The translations under genes were made by a program, and so were the position numbers. Of a stretch of 64,000 nucleotides of DNA, positions 47,624 through 57,663 are shown piece after piece. The notes beneath the pieces were generated by a model. That model was given only the letters and a program-made list of their open reading frames with translations, made no database searches and was not told the DNA's origin. Positions within the stretch are counted from its first letter, which is position 1. Each line of letters begins with the position of its first letter. Source of the stretch: Candidatus Cloacimonadota bacterium. GTDB taxonomy: Bacteria > Cloacimonadota > Cloacimonadia > Cloacimonadales > TCS61. The DNA lies in assembly GCA_018654125.1 (NCBI GenBank), contig JABIME010000102.1, positions 1 through 64,000 on the forward strand, read 5' to 3'.

Positions 47624-50041
47624 TCACTCATATTTTAATGCATCTATTGGATTTGCATTTGCTGCCCTAAAGGTTTGAAGACTTATTGTTATCAGTGCTA
47701 TCAGAATGCCAATAGAACTGGAAATCACAAAAACCCAAATATCTAGATCAGTGCGGTATGCAAAATTCTGGAGCCATTTACTCATGCCAAAATATATTAA
47801 AGGCCATGCAATTATGTTTGCAATAAGTACCCATTTCATAAAACTAAATGTGAGGATCTTTACAATAGCAGTAGAAGATGCTCCTAAAGTTTTACGAATA
47901 CCAATTTCCTTTTTACGCTGGGAAATTGCATAACTGGCTAATCCTAATAATCCTAAGCAGGCAATGAATATTGCTAAACCAGAGAATACATTCACGATCT
48001 TGCTGGTTACTTCATCACGCGTGTAGATATCATTAAATTCATCATCCATAAAGGTATATGCAAGCGGGTGATCAGGATAGAGATCTTTCCAAGTTTTGCG
48101 AACATGTTCCATTGCTGAGTCTATCTGCCCTTGTGCAATTCTAGCAACTACAATATTTCCTGGACCGCGAGTTTGAGGAAAAATTATTACTGGTTCAATA
48201 TTTTGGTGCATTTCAATAAAATGAAAATCCTTGATTATTCCACGAATTGTAACTCCGGTTTCATCATCAGGTCCGAAGAAGAAACGTTTCTCTAAAGGAT
48301 TATCCCAGCCAAGTTTGCGAACCGCAGTTTCATTTATAATCACATCCATGTTTTCACGGGTCATTTCCTGTAGGAAGTTCTCACCTTGAACTATTTTCAT
48401 TCCAAGTGCATCTATTGCATCGGCACTTAAAGAGACCTGGCTCATTATCCAAATATCATCATCTACAGCACCCTCCGGGTTTACTCCTGTGCGTCCGAAA
48501 GTTCTACCTGGTACATTCCCTGCAGTTGCAACTTTCTCGAAAGAGCCATGCTTTTTAAGTTCCTCTTGCAAAAGTTCAATTTTCTCGTACATAGCATTGT
48601 CTTGCATATCAAAAAGTAAAACTTGTTCTCTAATATAGCCAAGATCTTTATCTCTAATAAACTTTAACTGTTTTTGAACAACAGCTGTAGAACCTATAAG
48701 CGCAATAGAAAGTGCAAATTGGAAGATCACAAGGACTGTACGCATGGTTGTTCCCTTCTTACCTGATTTGAATGAACCCTTAAGAACAGTTACGGGTTTA
48801 AAGCCAGATAGGGCAAAAGCCGGATATAGACCGGATACAATTCCCACGACAATAAGAAGAATAAACATAAATGATAAAATAATATGATTCTGAAGAATGT
48901 TCATGCTGATATTTGTTCCACCTAAATTATTTAGCCATGGGAGAACGATCTCAACCAGTGGAATTGCCAGCAGTATTGAAATTAAGGTTATGATCAGTGA
49001 TTCACCCAGAAATTGATTTATAAGCTGAGATCTTGCTGATCCAACTACTTTTCTCATACCTACTTCTTTAGCTCGCTGCATACTTTTTGCTGTAGATAGA
49101 TTCATATAATTTACAGAGGCGATTAGTAGAACAAGAATAGCAATAGCTGCGAATATGTAGATGTTGTTCATGTCTCCCTTATTTGTTATCGCACCATCAA
49201 AAATGATATCTGTAGATTGTAAATGTACGTCATTCAAAGCTTGAAGAGTAATATCGAAATTTTCTCCAACCTCATTTTCTCTGCAAAAAGCAGTTAATCT
49301 CTCATCCATTCCAGCAGAGTTGTATCCATCTTTAAATCTAATGTAAGTCGGCATAGCTATCATCTGCCAGCTCTCTATCCAAATAGGTCGAGTATCATCG
49401 GGTTGTTGATTTTGCTTTGCTTGGGCAATCCTTGTGGCAAATGATTGTAATGCACTAAAGGATAAATGTGTGTTTGTAGGAATGTCATCCATAATTCCAG
49501 TTACGGTTAGATCATAGTTGTCCCCAGTTCGGATAATTTTATTCATTCCGCTTTGATCACCAAAGATCTTTTTCTCTTCAGATTTTGTTAGTACAACCGT
49601 AAATGGCTCATTTAATGCAGTTTCCGGATCACCTTCTAACAAATCAAATCCGAAAAAATCAAAAACATTTCCATCTGTTGAACATAGATTCTGAATGTAT
49701 ACTGATGGATTTTCCTCATGAGTAACAAGGAGTTGTCCCTGATTTGTAAGCCGGAGAAAATCTTCAGCCTCGTCAAATGCTTCTGGAATAGAAGGACCCA
49801 AAGCAGGGATAGTTATTCCAACACGCTGGCTGTTTGTTCCCATTGCTTTATCAATTGTTAGAACTCTATAAATGTTATCTAAGTCAGGGTGCATATTTTC
49901 ATAAGAAAATTCATATTGAATAAATAGTAAAATTATCAGACAGCAAGCCATTACAATTGCAAGCCCAGCAATATTAATAAAAGAAAATCCCTTTTGACGA
50001 ATAATATTACGCATTGCTAATTTAAAGTAATTTTTAAACAT
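47624..50041 (-). CDS. MacB/FtsX-type ABC transporter permease (1)
   Basis: 805 residues from the ATG at 50041 behind AGGTGG. An N-terminal helix (YFKLAMRNIIRQKGFSFINI then a hydrophobic span), a periplasmic MacB-PCD-like domain, three helices at about 285-430, a second periplasmic domain and three helices at the end (after IGIRKTLGASSTAIV) make a duplicated FtsX fold. There is no ATPase domain. Such permeases work with a separate ATPase as mechanotransmission exporters. A sigma-54-type promoter lies upstream. Confidence 0.87.
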   Translation of the reverse strand: MFKNYFKLAMRNIIRQKGFSFINIAGLAIVMACCLIILLFIQYEFSYENMHPDLDNIYRVLTIDKAMGTNSQRVGITIPALGPSIPEAFDEAEDFLRLTNQGQLLVTHEENPSVYIQNLCSTDGNVFDFFGFDLLEGDPETALNEPFTVVLTKSEEKKIFGDQSGMNKIIRTGDNYDLTVTGIMDDIPTNTHLSFSALQSFATRIAQAKQNQQPDDTRPIWIESWQMIAMPTYIRFKDGYNSAGMDERLTAFCRENEVGENFDITLQALNDVHLQSTDIIFDGAITNKGDMNNIYIFAAIAILVLLIASVNYMNLSTAKSMQRAKEVGMRKVVGSARSQLINQFLGESLIITLISILLAIPLVEIVLPWLNNLGGTNISMNILQNHIILSFMFILLIVVGIVSGLYPAFALSGFKPVTVLKGSFKSGKKGTTMRTVLVIFQFALSIALIGSTAVVQKQLKFIRDKDLGYIREQVLLFDMQDNAMYEKIELLQEELKKHGSFEKVATAGNVPGRTFGRTGVNPEGAVDDDIWIMSQVSLSADAIDALGMKIVQGENFLQEMTRENMDVIINETAVRKLGWDNPLEKRFFFGPDDETGVTIRGIIKDFHFIEMHQNIEPVIIFPQTRGPGNIVVARIAQGQIDSAMEHVRKTWKDLYPDHPLAYTFMDDEFNDIYTRDEVTSKIVNVFSGLAIFIACLGLLGLASYAISQRKKEIGIRKTLGASSTAIVKILTFSFMKWVLIANIIAWPLIYFGMSKWLQNFAYRTDLDIWVFVISSSIGILIALITISLQTFRAANANPIDALKYE

Positions 50042-50079
50042 TTTTACCACCTATATATTATTTATTCTTAATAAAATAA

Positions 50080-50097
50080 AAGCAATTGGTATTCCAA
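50080..50097 (-). promoter_or_regulatory. Sigma-54-type promoter (-24/-12) for permease 1
   Basis: TTGGAATACCAATTGCTT on the minus strand: GG and GC are 12 bp apart, as in the TGGCAC-N5-TTGC consensus. It lies about 39 bp before the ATG at 50041 and is almost identical to the element at 52653-52670. Confidence 0.75.
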
Positions 50098-50151
50098 ACA
50101 GTTAACACCTTGTAAATGTGCGATATAGACATAATTGAGCTACTATGCAAA

Positions 50152-50188
50152 TGTTCGTTTTAGAACGAATTATGTCCGTTGCTGAACA
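50152..50188. promoter_or_regulatory. Tandem activator-type sites (TGTTC-N6-GAACA), permease 1
   Basis: TGTTC-N6-GAACG (50152-50167) and TGTCC-N6-GAACA (50173-50188), 21 bp apart, start 55 bp upstream of the -24 element. They correspond to the perfect pair at 52724-52760. Likely binding sites for an enhancer-binding protein. Confidence 0.65.
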
Positions 50189-50291
50189 CATTATATTATG
50201 CTAAATAAAATAAATAATATCAATTTGTATAATGCTGACTTTTCCCTTAATATGTAATTCAATTTCAAATTTGTAGAAACAAAACTTTTTG

Positions 50292-52613
50292 TTATTCATA
50301 TTTTAAAATCTTGGCTGGATTTGTATTTGCTGCTTTCCAAGTTTTTAAACTAATAGTGAAAATGGCAATTGCCAGGGAAATAAAACCAGCGAATATGAAT
50401 ATTAACGGATTTATTGAAGTTCGATAAACAAAGCCCTCTAACCAATTTTTCATCAGGAACCAGGCCAAGGGCCAGGCAATGATATTTGCCACAACAATCC
50501 ATCGTACAAATTGCTTAGAAAGCTGCCAGATGATTCCGCTTGATGTAGATCCCATAACTTTTCGAACTCCAATTTCCAGTTTCTTCTGTTCTGTAAGGAA
50601 CGAAGCTAAACCAAATAATCCCAGGCAGGCAATGAATATACCTAATCCAGCAAAAATTCTGAATTGCAATCCCGCTTTGATCTCAGTATCATATGTATGT
50701 TGAAAGGTTTCATCTAAAAATTTATGTTCAAAAGGGAAATCAGGGCAGACCTGAAGCCATGCTTTTTCTAATTGTGCAATTGTATCTACAGAATTGTTTC
50801 CAGAAAATTTGAATATGATTCGATTGAAATACTCTGGAATATTGGTGATAAAAAGTGGTTCGATTTGATAACTTAATGGCAGCGAGTTGAAATCTTTAAT
50901 AACTCCGATAACTTCAAATTCTCCATCACCTATTTTTAATCCAATCGGGTTCTCTATTCCCATCATCTCTATACTTTTTTCATTTATTAGAATTGCATTT
51001 TCATCAGTTTTTAAATCTTTTGAGAAATTACGACCCTGTACAATTTCCAAGTTAACAGTTTTCACGAAATCATTATCGGCAGAGATGAATGCAAAGGATG
51101 AACCTTCGTCACTTTTACTTCCTTCCCAGTTCATTCCGCGCATAATGTTCCAAACTTCATTTGGTGTACTGGAAGATCTTGTCATACTAACTATCCCCGG
51201 GATTTGATCTGTAATATTGGTAAAGGTATCAAACTTCTCTTTCAGATCAGAATTCATACTCATTACGAGTAAGTTCTCATTATCAAATCCCAGATCTTTT
51301 TTCTGCATATACTTCAATTGTGAGTAAATCACACCAGTTCCAATGATCAAGGAAACAGCTAGTGTGAACTGAATTATTACTATTATTGTACGTAAAGTAA
51401 TCCCTTTACCTCCACTAACAAGCTTGGCTTTGAAGATATTAACGGGAGAATAGGATGATAGGATAATGGCCGGATAACCTCCAGCAATAATTCCCAGAAC
51501 AATAACTGCACCGATTCCCATGGAAATTGTTTTCAAATTTAACAAACTAAGTGAAATTTCTCTGCCAGTTAGTTGCTCAAAAATTGGTAATCCTAATTCT
51601 ACCAGCAACATAGATAAGAAGAAAGCAAATATTGTGTAGATTATCGATTCACCTATAAACTGGACGATCAATGATTTTTTTTGAGCACCTGCAATTTTCC
51701 GTACGCCCACTTCTCGAGCACGTTTTGTGGCTTGAGCTGTGGCTAGGTTCGTGAAGTTGATACAGGCAATAATAAGGATGAGAATTGCCACACTACCGAA
51801 AATGAAGATGTATTTTTGAGCAGTGGGATTACCTTCCATAGAATATAGATGAATGTTCTTAAGTGACTGCAATGATGCACCACTTTGTTCCTCAACATGC
51901 ACCTTCATAATATTGTCTACTTTGCTCTGCACAGCGTTTATGTCGGCAGTATCTTCCAGCAATACAAATGTTTGTAACCAGTGAGAATACCAATCATCCA
52001 AATCATCATCGCGAGTTACTTTCCCTATATGCTGAATACTCTCAAACTTATAGTTAGTATAGATCGGCATATCTTTAAATACAGCAGAAACCGTAACTTC
52101 ACCACGATTGTCATGAGAGAATGTTTTACCCATTGGATCTTCATCGCCAAAATATTTATGTGCCAAAGACTGTGAAATTACTATGGAATTCTCATCTTGT
52201 AGAGCTTCCTTAGAATTCCCTCTTATAAATTCAAAAGTGAACATATCAAAAATATTTGGAGAGGCATAAAAATTATCTCTTTCGCGAAAGACCTTATTAT
52301 CGTATTGGAGAATACATGATGAGTTTCTAAAGTGCACAGATTCGATTACTTCAGGAATTTCTTCCACTAAAATACTTAATAGTGGATAAGGAGTAGCTCT
52401 GTTTATATTAACTTCACCTTTCATAGTGTATTTTTTATTTACGCGAGAGATTTTTGCAGAGTGATGGGCTTCGAACTGGAGTTCTCCTTGAATTAAAAGA
52501 TAAATAATAATTGCTGTGGCAATTCCTACTGCAAATCCAAGAATGTTAACAAAAGAGTACATCCTGTGCCTGTTGATATTTCGAATCGCCAATTTAAAAT
52601 AATTCTTAAACAT
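50292..52613 (-). CDS. MacB/FtsX-type ABC transporter permease (2)
   Basis: 773 residues from the ATG at 52613 behind AGGTGG. The same duplicated FtsX plan as its neighbours: an N-terminal YFKLAIRNINRHRMYSFVNI, a central AREVGVRKIAGAQKKSLIVQF, and a C-terminal LEIGVRKVMGSTSSGIIW then helices ending NTNPAKILKYE. It has its own sigma-54-type promoter and is separated from permease 1 by another, so it is independently inducible. Confidence 0.87.
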   Translation of the reverse strand: MFKNYFKLAIRNINRHRMYSFVNILGFAVGIATAIIIYLLIQGELQFEAHHSAKISRVNKKYTMKGEVNINRATPYPLLSILVEEIPEVIESVHFRNSSCILQYDNKVFRERDNFYASPNIFDMFTFEFIRGNSKEALQDENSIVISQSLAHKYFGDEDPMGKTFSHDNRGEVTVSAVFKDMPIYTNYKFESIQHIGKVTRDDDLDDWYSHWLQTFVLLEDTADINAVQSKVDNIMKVHVEEQSGASLQSLKNIHLYSMEGNPTAQKYIFIFGSVAILILIIACINFTNLATAQATKRAREVGVRKIAGAQKKSLIVQFIGESIIYTIFAFFLSMLLVELGLPIFEQLTGREISLSLLNLKTISMGIGAVIVLGIIAGGYPAIILSSYSPVNIFKAKLVSGGKGITLRTIIVIIQFTLAVSLIIGTGVIYSQLKYMQKKDLGFDNENLLVMSMNSDLKEKFDTFTNITDQIPGIVSMTRSSSTPNEVWNIMRGMNWEGSKSDEGSSFAFISADNDFVKTVNLEIVQGRNFSKDLKTDENAILINEKSIEMMGIENPIGLKIGDGEFEVIGVIKDFNSLPLSYQIEPLFITNIPEYFNRIIFKFSGNNSVDTIAQLEKAWLQVCPDFPFEHKFLDETFQHTYDTEIKAGLQFRIFAGLGIFIACLGLFGLASFLTEQKKLEIGVRKVMGSTSSGIIWQLSKQFVRWIVVANIIAWPLAWFLMKNWLEGFVYRTSINPLIFIFAGFISLAIAIFTISLKTWKAANTNPAKILKYE

Positions 52614-52652
52614 ATTTACCACCTATTTTTTATTTCCACTCATAATAAAATA

Positions 52653-52670
52653 TTGCAATTGGCATTCCAA
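52653..52670 (-). promoter_or_regulatory. Sigma-54-type promoter (-24/-12) for permease 2
   Basis: TTGGAATGCCAATTGCAA on the minus strand: TGG and TTGC in the exact -24/-12 register (12 bp GG to GC). It lies about 40 bp before the ATG at 52613. Confidence 0.78.
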
Positions 52671-52723
52671 AGAGGTAATGCTTTGTTAATTAACAATATA
52701 AGTACCGAAAGCTACTTCATAAA

Positions 52724-52760
52724 TGTTCATTTTAGAACAATAAATGTTCATGGATGAACA
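52724..52760. promoter_or_regulatory. Tandem activator sites (TGTTC-N6-GAACA), permease 2
   Basis: Perfect TGTTC-N6-GAACA at 52724-52739 and 52745-52760, exactly 21 bp (two helical turns) apart, starting 54 bp upstream of the -24 element. Confidence 0.75.
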
Positions 52761-52801
52761 TGTTATAATTGTGAAACTTCATTAATGAAATATAAATCAA
52801 A

Positions 52802-55189
52802 CTATTCATAATTCAACGCTTTCACAGGATTTGCATTTGCAGCACGAATTGTTTGTAGTCCTATCGTAAGCAATGCTATCGTAATTACAGCCAAACCCGA
52901 AACTAGAAAAATTCCAATGTTCATATTCATACGGTAAACAAATTCATTCAGCCATAAATTCATAGCATACCAGGTAAGCGGCCATGCAATGAAATTTGCC
53001 AATACAACCCAGCGGGTAAAATCTACAGATAGAAGTGTTACGATCTGCATCACCGAAGATCCCAGTACTTTACGTATACCGATCTCTTTAGTACGTTGTT
53101 CTGTCATGTAGGAAGAAAGCCCTAGAAGACCTAGGCATGAAATGATGATCGCAATAATTGAGAAAACAGTTATAAAACCCGCAAAGGCTTGATCTTGGCG
53201 GAACTGGAAATTATAAACATCGTCCAGATAAGTAGCTCTGAAATTTGCTTCAGGATAAAATTCAAGATAAATATCTTCAACTGCAGCCAGGAAAGTATCA
53301 CCCTGATTTTCGCTAATACGCACTAAAAATGAAAAATTCTCTTCACTATAATCTAGGAACATTGGATTTATTGTCCTTCTAGTTGAAGTAAAGTTAAAAT
53401 CTTTCACTACTCCTATCACAGTCTTTATTTCTTGAGTGTCATTTTCTCGCTGGATCCTGATCGTTTTTCCTATCGGATTACCATCCCAACCGGCATATTC
53501 CATGGCAGTTTCGTTGATAATCACATTATCAATATTTGCTTCACCCAATTCTGTTTTGAAGTTCTCACCGTAAATTAATTCCATTTTTAAGGTTGGTATC
53601 AAACCGCTGTCTATTTTAATTTTGTCGAACATAGTTCCGTCTTCAGTTTTCTCACCTTCAGGAAAAACCTGAAACTTTTGCAAGGTTCCACCCGGAAGCG
53701 AATTGATCATACCAATACTATCAATTCCTGGTAACTGGCTTACTCTATCTTGGTAAGCTTCCAGATGTTCATCATTGTTAAATGGTAGATCAAGCACATT
53801 TTCTCGATTATACCCAATATCAATATTGTTTAGATATTCTATTTGAGACTTTACAATAAAAACTGCTGAGATGAGAGATATGGAAATTGTGAATTGTCCA
53901 ACAACCAGTATGCGTCGTAAGATCTTTCCACTCTTACTTGTATGAAAACTACCCTTGAGTACTGAAAGAGCTTTGAATCCAGAAATAATGAGGGCCGGAT
54001 AGAATCCTGCCAGTAATCCGACTAGACTAACAGCAACAAATAGTGCAAGGTAAACTTGCGGGTGTTGGATCAGATCAATGGAAGCCTGCCGATGCATGAA
54101 ATCATTCAAATATGGTATTGATATTTCGAAGATAGCAAAGGCTATGATCATGGCAAAATAAGTTATCACGAGTGATTCTCCCAGGAATTGAAAAATCAAT
54201 TCTCTGCGGCTGCTGCCGATGATTTTGCGCATTCCCACTTCCTTAGCTCGCTTAGCTGCGCGAGCACTGGAAAGATTAATAAAATTAATTGAAGCTATTA
54301 TAAGTACGAATAATGCAATTATTCCTGTTGATATAACTTTTGAGCGATCACCCCTTCCCCAATTCATCGTATCGAATCGCAGGTTTCCCGAATCCAGATG
54401 CACACTTGCTAGCTGTTGTAAACGTGGTTCCCAGATGGAAGCAAAACCGTTATCAGCAGCATATGTTATGATCTTCTGTTTTACGCTTTTCAGGTCAGAA
54501 TCTGGTCTTAATCTCACATAACCTGTAAGTGCTACGTTTCTCCAGCTACTCCACCATATCGGATTCCAATCAAGCCGGAACGGAACAATACTTTCAAAAA
54601 AAACACTGGAATTTGTAGGAGGTTGTTCCACGATCCCAGCAACAAATGCTCCTTCTATTTCCATGAAATCTATAGGTTTCCCGATTGGATCATCATCACC
54701 AAATACCTGTTGAGCTTTTTCCGGAGTCAGGTAAATCCCATTAGGATCCTGCAATGGTGTTTCACTGTTTCCAGATATTATTCTGAAATCGAATACATCA
54801 AAGAATCCGGTATCAGCTATCAAGGTAAAAGTATGAATATCTTCTGCATCTTCATCCGGTTCTAAATCGAGTCTTCGAATATTATCCCGTCCATTATTAG
54901 AAACTCTTGTGCTGGCCAATACTTCGGGAACACCTTCTTTTATTCCAGCTACCAAAGGTCCTGAAGTAATACCGTACATCAAATCTTCAACAGAAGTATC
55001 CTTGGTTAACAGCCTATAAATATCCTCTGAATTTGTGTGAAATCTATCATAAGATAGATCATCATAAACATAGAATGAGATGATCATACACACGGCCAAT
55101 CCAATGGCAAAACCGAAGATATTAATAGCAGAAAATGCTTTTTGCCGAGTAATATTCCTAAAAGCTACTTTAAAGAAATTTCCTATCAT
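52802..55189 (-). CDS. MacB/FtsX-type ABC transporter permease (3)
   Basis: 795 residues. It shows the family plan: MIGNFFKVAFRNITRQKAFS, AKEVGMRKIIGSSRRELIFQ before the middle helices, and TKEIGIRKVLGSSVMQIVTL before the last ones, ending NANPVKALNYE. A site GAGGGT lies just before its start. It follows permease 4 by 45 bp and probably belongs to the longer transcript coming from the right. Confidence 0.87.
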   Translation of the reverse strand: MIGNFFKVAFRNITRQKAFSAINIFGFAIGLAVCMIISFYVYDDLSYDRFHTNSEDIYRLLTKDTSVEDLMYGITSGPLVAGIKEGVPEVLASTRVSNNGRDNIRRLDLEPDEDAEDIHTFTLIADTGFFDVFDFRIISGNSETPLQDPNGIYLTPEKAQQVFGDDDPIGKPIDFMEIEGAFVAGIVEQPPTNSSVFFESIVPFRLDWNPIWWSSWRNVALTGYVRLRPDSDLKSVKQKIITYAADNGFASIWEPRLQQLASVHLDSGNLRFDTMNWGRGDRSKVISTGIIALFVLIIASINFINLSSARAAKRAKEVGMRKIIGSSRRELIFQFLGESLVITYFAMIIAFAIFEISIPYLNDFMHRQASIDLIQHPQVYLALFVAVSLVGLLAGFYPALIISGFKALSVLKGSFHTSKSGKILRRILVVGQFTISISLISAVFIVKSQIEYLNNIDIGYNRENVLDLPFNNDEHLEAYQDRVSQLPGIDSIGMINSLPGGTLQKFQVFPEGEKTEDGTMFDKIKIDSGLIPTLKMELIYGENFKTELGEANIDNVIINETAMEYAGWDGNPIGKTIRIQRENDTQEIKTVIGVVKDFNFTSTRRTINPMFLDYSEENFSFLVRISENQGDTFLAAVEDIYLEFYPEANFRATYLDDVYNFQFRQDQAFAGFITVFSIIAIIISCLGLLGLSSYMTEQRTKEIGIRKVLGSSVMQIVTLLSVDFTRWVVLANFIAWPLTWYAMNLWLNEFVYRMNMNIGIFLVSGLAVITIALLTIGLQTIRAANANPVKALNYE

Positions 55190-55217
55190 TTTGTTACCCT
55201 CATAATTATTTTTTTGG

Positions 55218-55238
55218 GTAGGAACGTCTTGTTCCTAC
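55218..55238. repeat. Small palindromic element at the end of permease 4
   Basis: GTAGGAAC-gtctt-GTTCCTAC, 8-bp perfect arms, overlapping the stop codon of permease 4. There is no T-run in the gene direction, so it does not look like a normal terminator. It might be an extragenic palindrome or mRNA 3' stabiliser; no second copy was noticed. Confidence 0.45.
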
Positions 55239-57660
55239 TCATATTTCAGTGCTTCTACAGGATTTGAGTGTGCTGCTTTTAGTGTTCTAAAACTAACGGT
55301 AATAAATGCAATTACAATTGAAACTAGAAATGATATCAGGAAAGTGATTGGTGAAATTTCTATCTTGTATGCAAAATTTTGTAACCATTTATTCATTGCC
55401 AGCCAGGCAATTGGTAAAGCTATAACATTTGCTATGCATACCCATAACATGAATTTAGAAGTTAGCAAACTTACAATATTTGGGATACTAGCACCCATAA
55501 CTTTTCGAACACCAATTTCTTTGGTTCTAAGCTCTGCATAATAGGCAGAGAGACCAAATAACCCAAGACAGGAAATGATTATTGCAAGAATTGAAAAAGT
55601 TTTAAAGATACTGTTCAACCGCTGTTCATTTTCATAAAGTGTATTCAATTTATCATCTAGAAATGTATAGTTAAAGATAGCACCAGGTGATAACTCTTCA
55701 ATTTTTCCTTCCAAAAATCTCATTACTTCTGGAATATTATTTCCAGAAATTTTTACTAATAAATTAGAACACCACATTGTGTTCAATTCCAAAACCAATG
55801 GCTCAATTGTATTATGGAGTGAAGCAAAATTGAAATCTTTAACAATCCCCACAATCTCTGCTTCTGTCCCACGGAAATTGGATGCTGTTTTTCCAATTGG
55901 ATTTTCTAATTGAATTGATTTCAGCGCTTTTTCATTAAGAATAAAAGCAGGATTTTCACTTGTCCAATCAGAAAAACTTTTCCGCTAATAATTTCAATAT
56001 CTAATGTCTCAATAAAATCTTTATCTACACGCAAATACCTGATTGGTGGAAGCTCTACTTCTTCTGGTATACTTTCTTGCTGAATATCTTCAACACTGAA
56101 ACGCTCTCCGGGTAAATTTGAAGACATGGAAACTGCACTTATCGAGTTATAATTTAGAAGTTCAGATTTAAGTGATTCAGGATTATTAGAAACAGCTCTT
56201 CTAAGCTCTCCATTAATCTCAATTGCAACTATTTTATCAGTTTCAAATCCCAGATTTTTCTGCTGGAAGAAATTCATTTGTTGAAAGATAATGATCGTAC
56301 TGAAGATCATAAAAACAGAAATGATAAACTGAAAAATCACTAGTGAATTCCTAACATAAGATACAGAAGCTTTTGGATTTTTTTGTCCTTTGAGTGAAGT
56401 TATTACATTGAAACCGGACATAAAAAATGCCGGATATAAACCGGAAAGTGTTCCTGAAAGAATAATTAGGAATATAATCAAAAGAATATTACTTGAAGTT
56501 AACATATCAGTTAATGATAGATCTAAACCTGTTATTGATCTATAAAAAGGAATACTGGTTTCAATTAACAAAAGTGCTACTAAAGCCGCAATAGAAGCAA
56601 GAATCAATGACTCGGTAAGGAACTGGAAAATTAGGTTTTCCCTAGCTGCACCTACTACTTTTCTAACTCCAATCTCACGCATTCTGTTAAAGGCTCTGGC
56701 TGTTGATAGATTCACAAAATTAACACCAGCAAGTAATAAAACAAGAACAACTATAAACGCAAAAACATATACATAAATTATGTTGCTGTTGGCACTCATT
56801 TCCTGTTCTAAATGTGATTTTAGATGAATATCTGTAAGTGGTTGAAAATGTAGTTTGGAATGCTCATGAATTTCTTTTGGATCATCAAACCAACCGTTGT
56901 AAAAATGTTCTGTGAATGTTAACATTTTTTCATTAGCATCTTCCATATTTGCATTTTCATTCATCAAAATGTAAGTTGAAAAATGTGCCCAACCACGAGA
57001 TTCCATCCAATCTGCTGCTCCACGCTGTTCCATTTCATCATACAAAGTAGGCATAGAAACCAAGTATTCATAATTTAGATGTGTATTGAGAGGAAGATCT
57101 TCAATCACTCCGGTTACTTGCATTTCACGTTGATTCTGTTCATTTTGTAATGTTTTACCTAGGGGATTTTCTTCACCGAAATATCTATTTGCAAATGATT
57201 CGGTAAGCACGATAGAATTCAATTCAGTTAGGGCAGTTTCGGGATTCCCTATAATAAATTCAATATCAAACATATCTATTATTACAGGATCAACATAAAA
57301 TCCATGATCTTCTTGAAAGCGTTTGATATTTTCGTTTTGAGTGTAACTGTATGTTTGAGAATAACAATAGAACATTCTTCCGGCAGATTCAATTTCTGGA
57401 ATATCTGCCTGAATTTCCAGAGCATGAAGTGGAGAAATGACTGCCCAATGTAATCCATTCTCATCCAATCCCTCATTTGTTATCCTATATATTCTGTCTG
57501 CTTTTGAGTAATGTTTATCGTAACTTATCTCCGATCTTATATAGAACAGGATTAATAAGCTGCATGCTAAACCCAAAGCTAACCCAATGATGTTTATTGC
57601 ACTATTCAATTTGTGTTTTTTAATGTTTCGCCACGACATTTTGAGATAGTTTTTGAACAT
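55235..57660 (-). pseudogene. MacB/FtsX-type permease (4), frameshifted near 55975
   Basis: Two frames, 55921-57660 (starting MFKNYLKMSWRN) and one covering 55235 to about 55975, together make one permease. Frame 1 is correct up to IEIISGK, then runs wrong; adding one A in the run at 55971-55985 restores GKSFSDW and leads straight into PIGKTASNF and IVGIVKDFNFAS. The combined length is 2426 bp, one short of 809 codons. The plan otherwise matches its neighbours, ending HSNPVEALKYE. A real inactivating mutation, phase-variable homopolymer or sequencing error are all possible. Confidence 0.82.
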
Positions 57661-57663
57661 AAA

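Noticed and set aside
57282..57476. Small ORF inside permease 4
   Set aside because: Out-of-frame shadow of the permease with no ribosome binding site.
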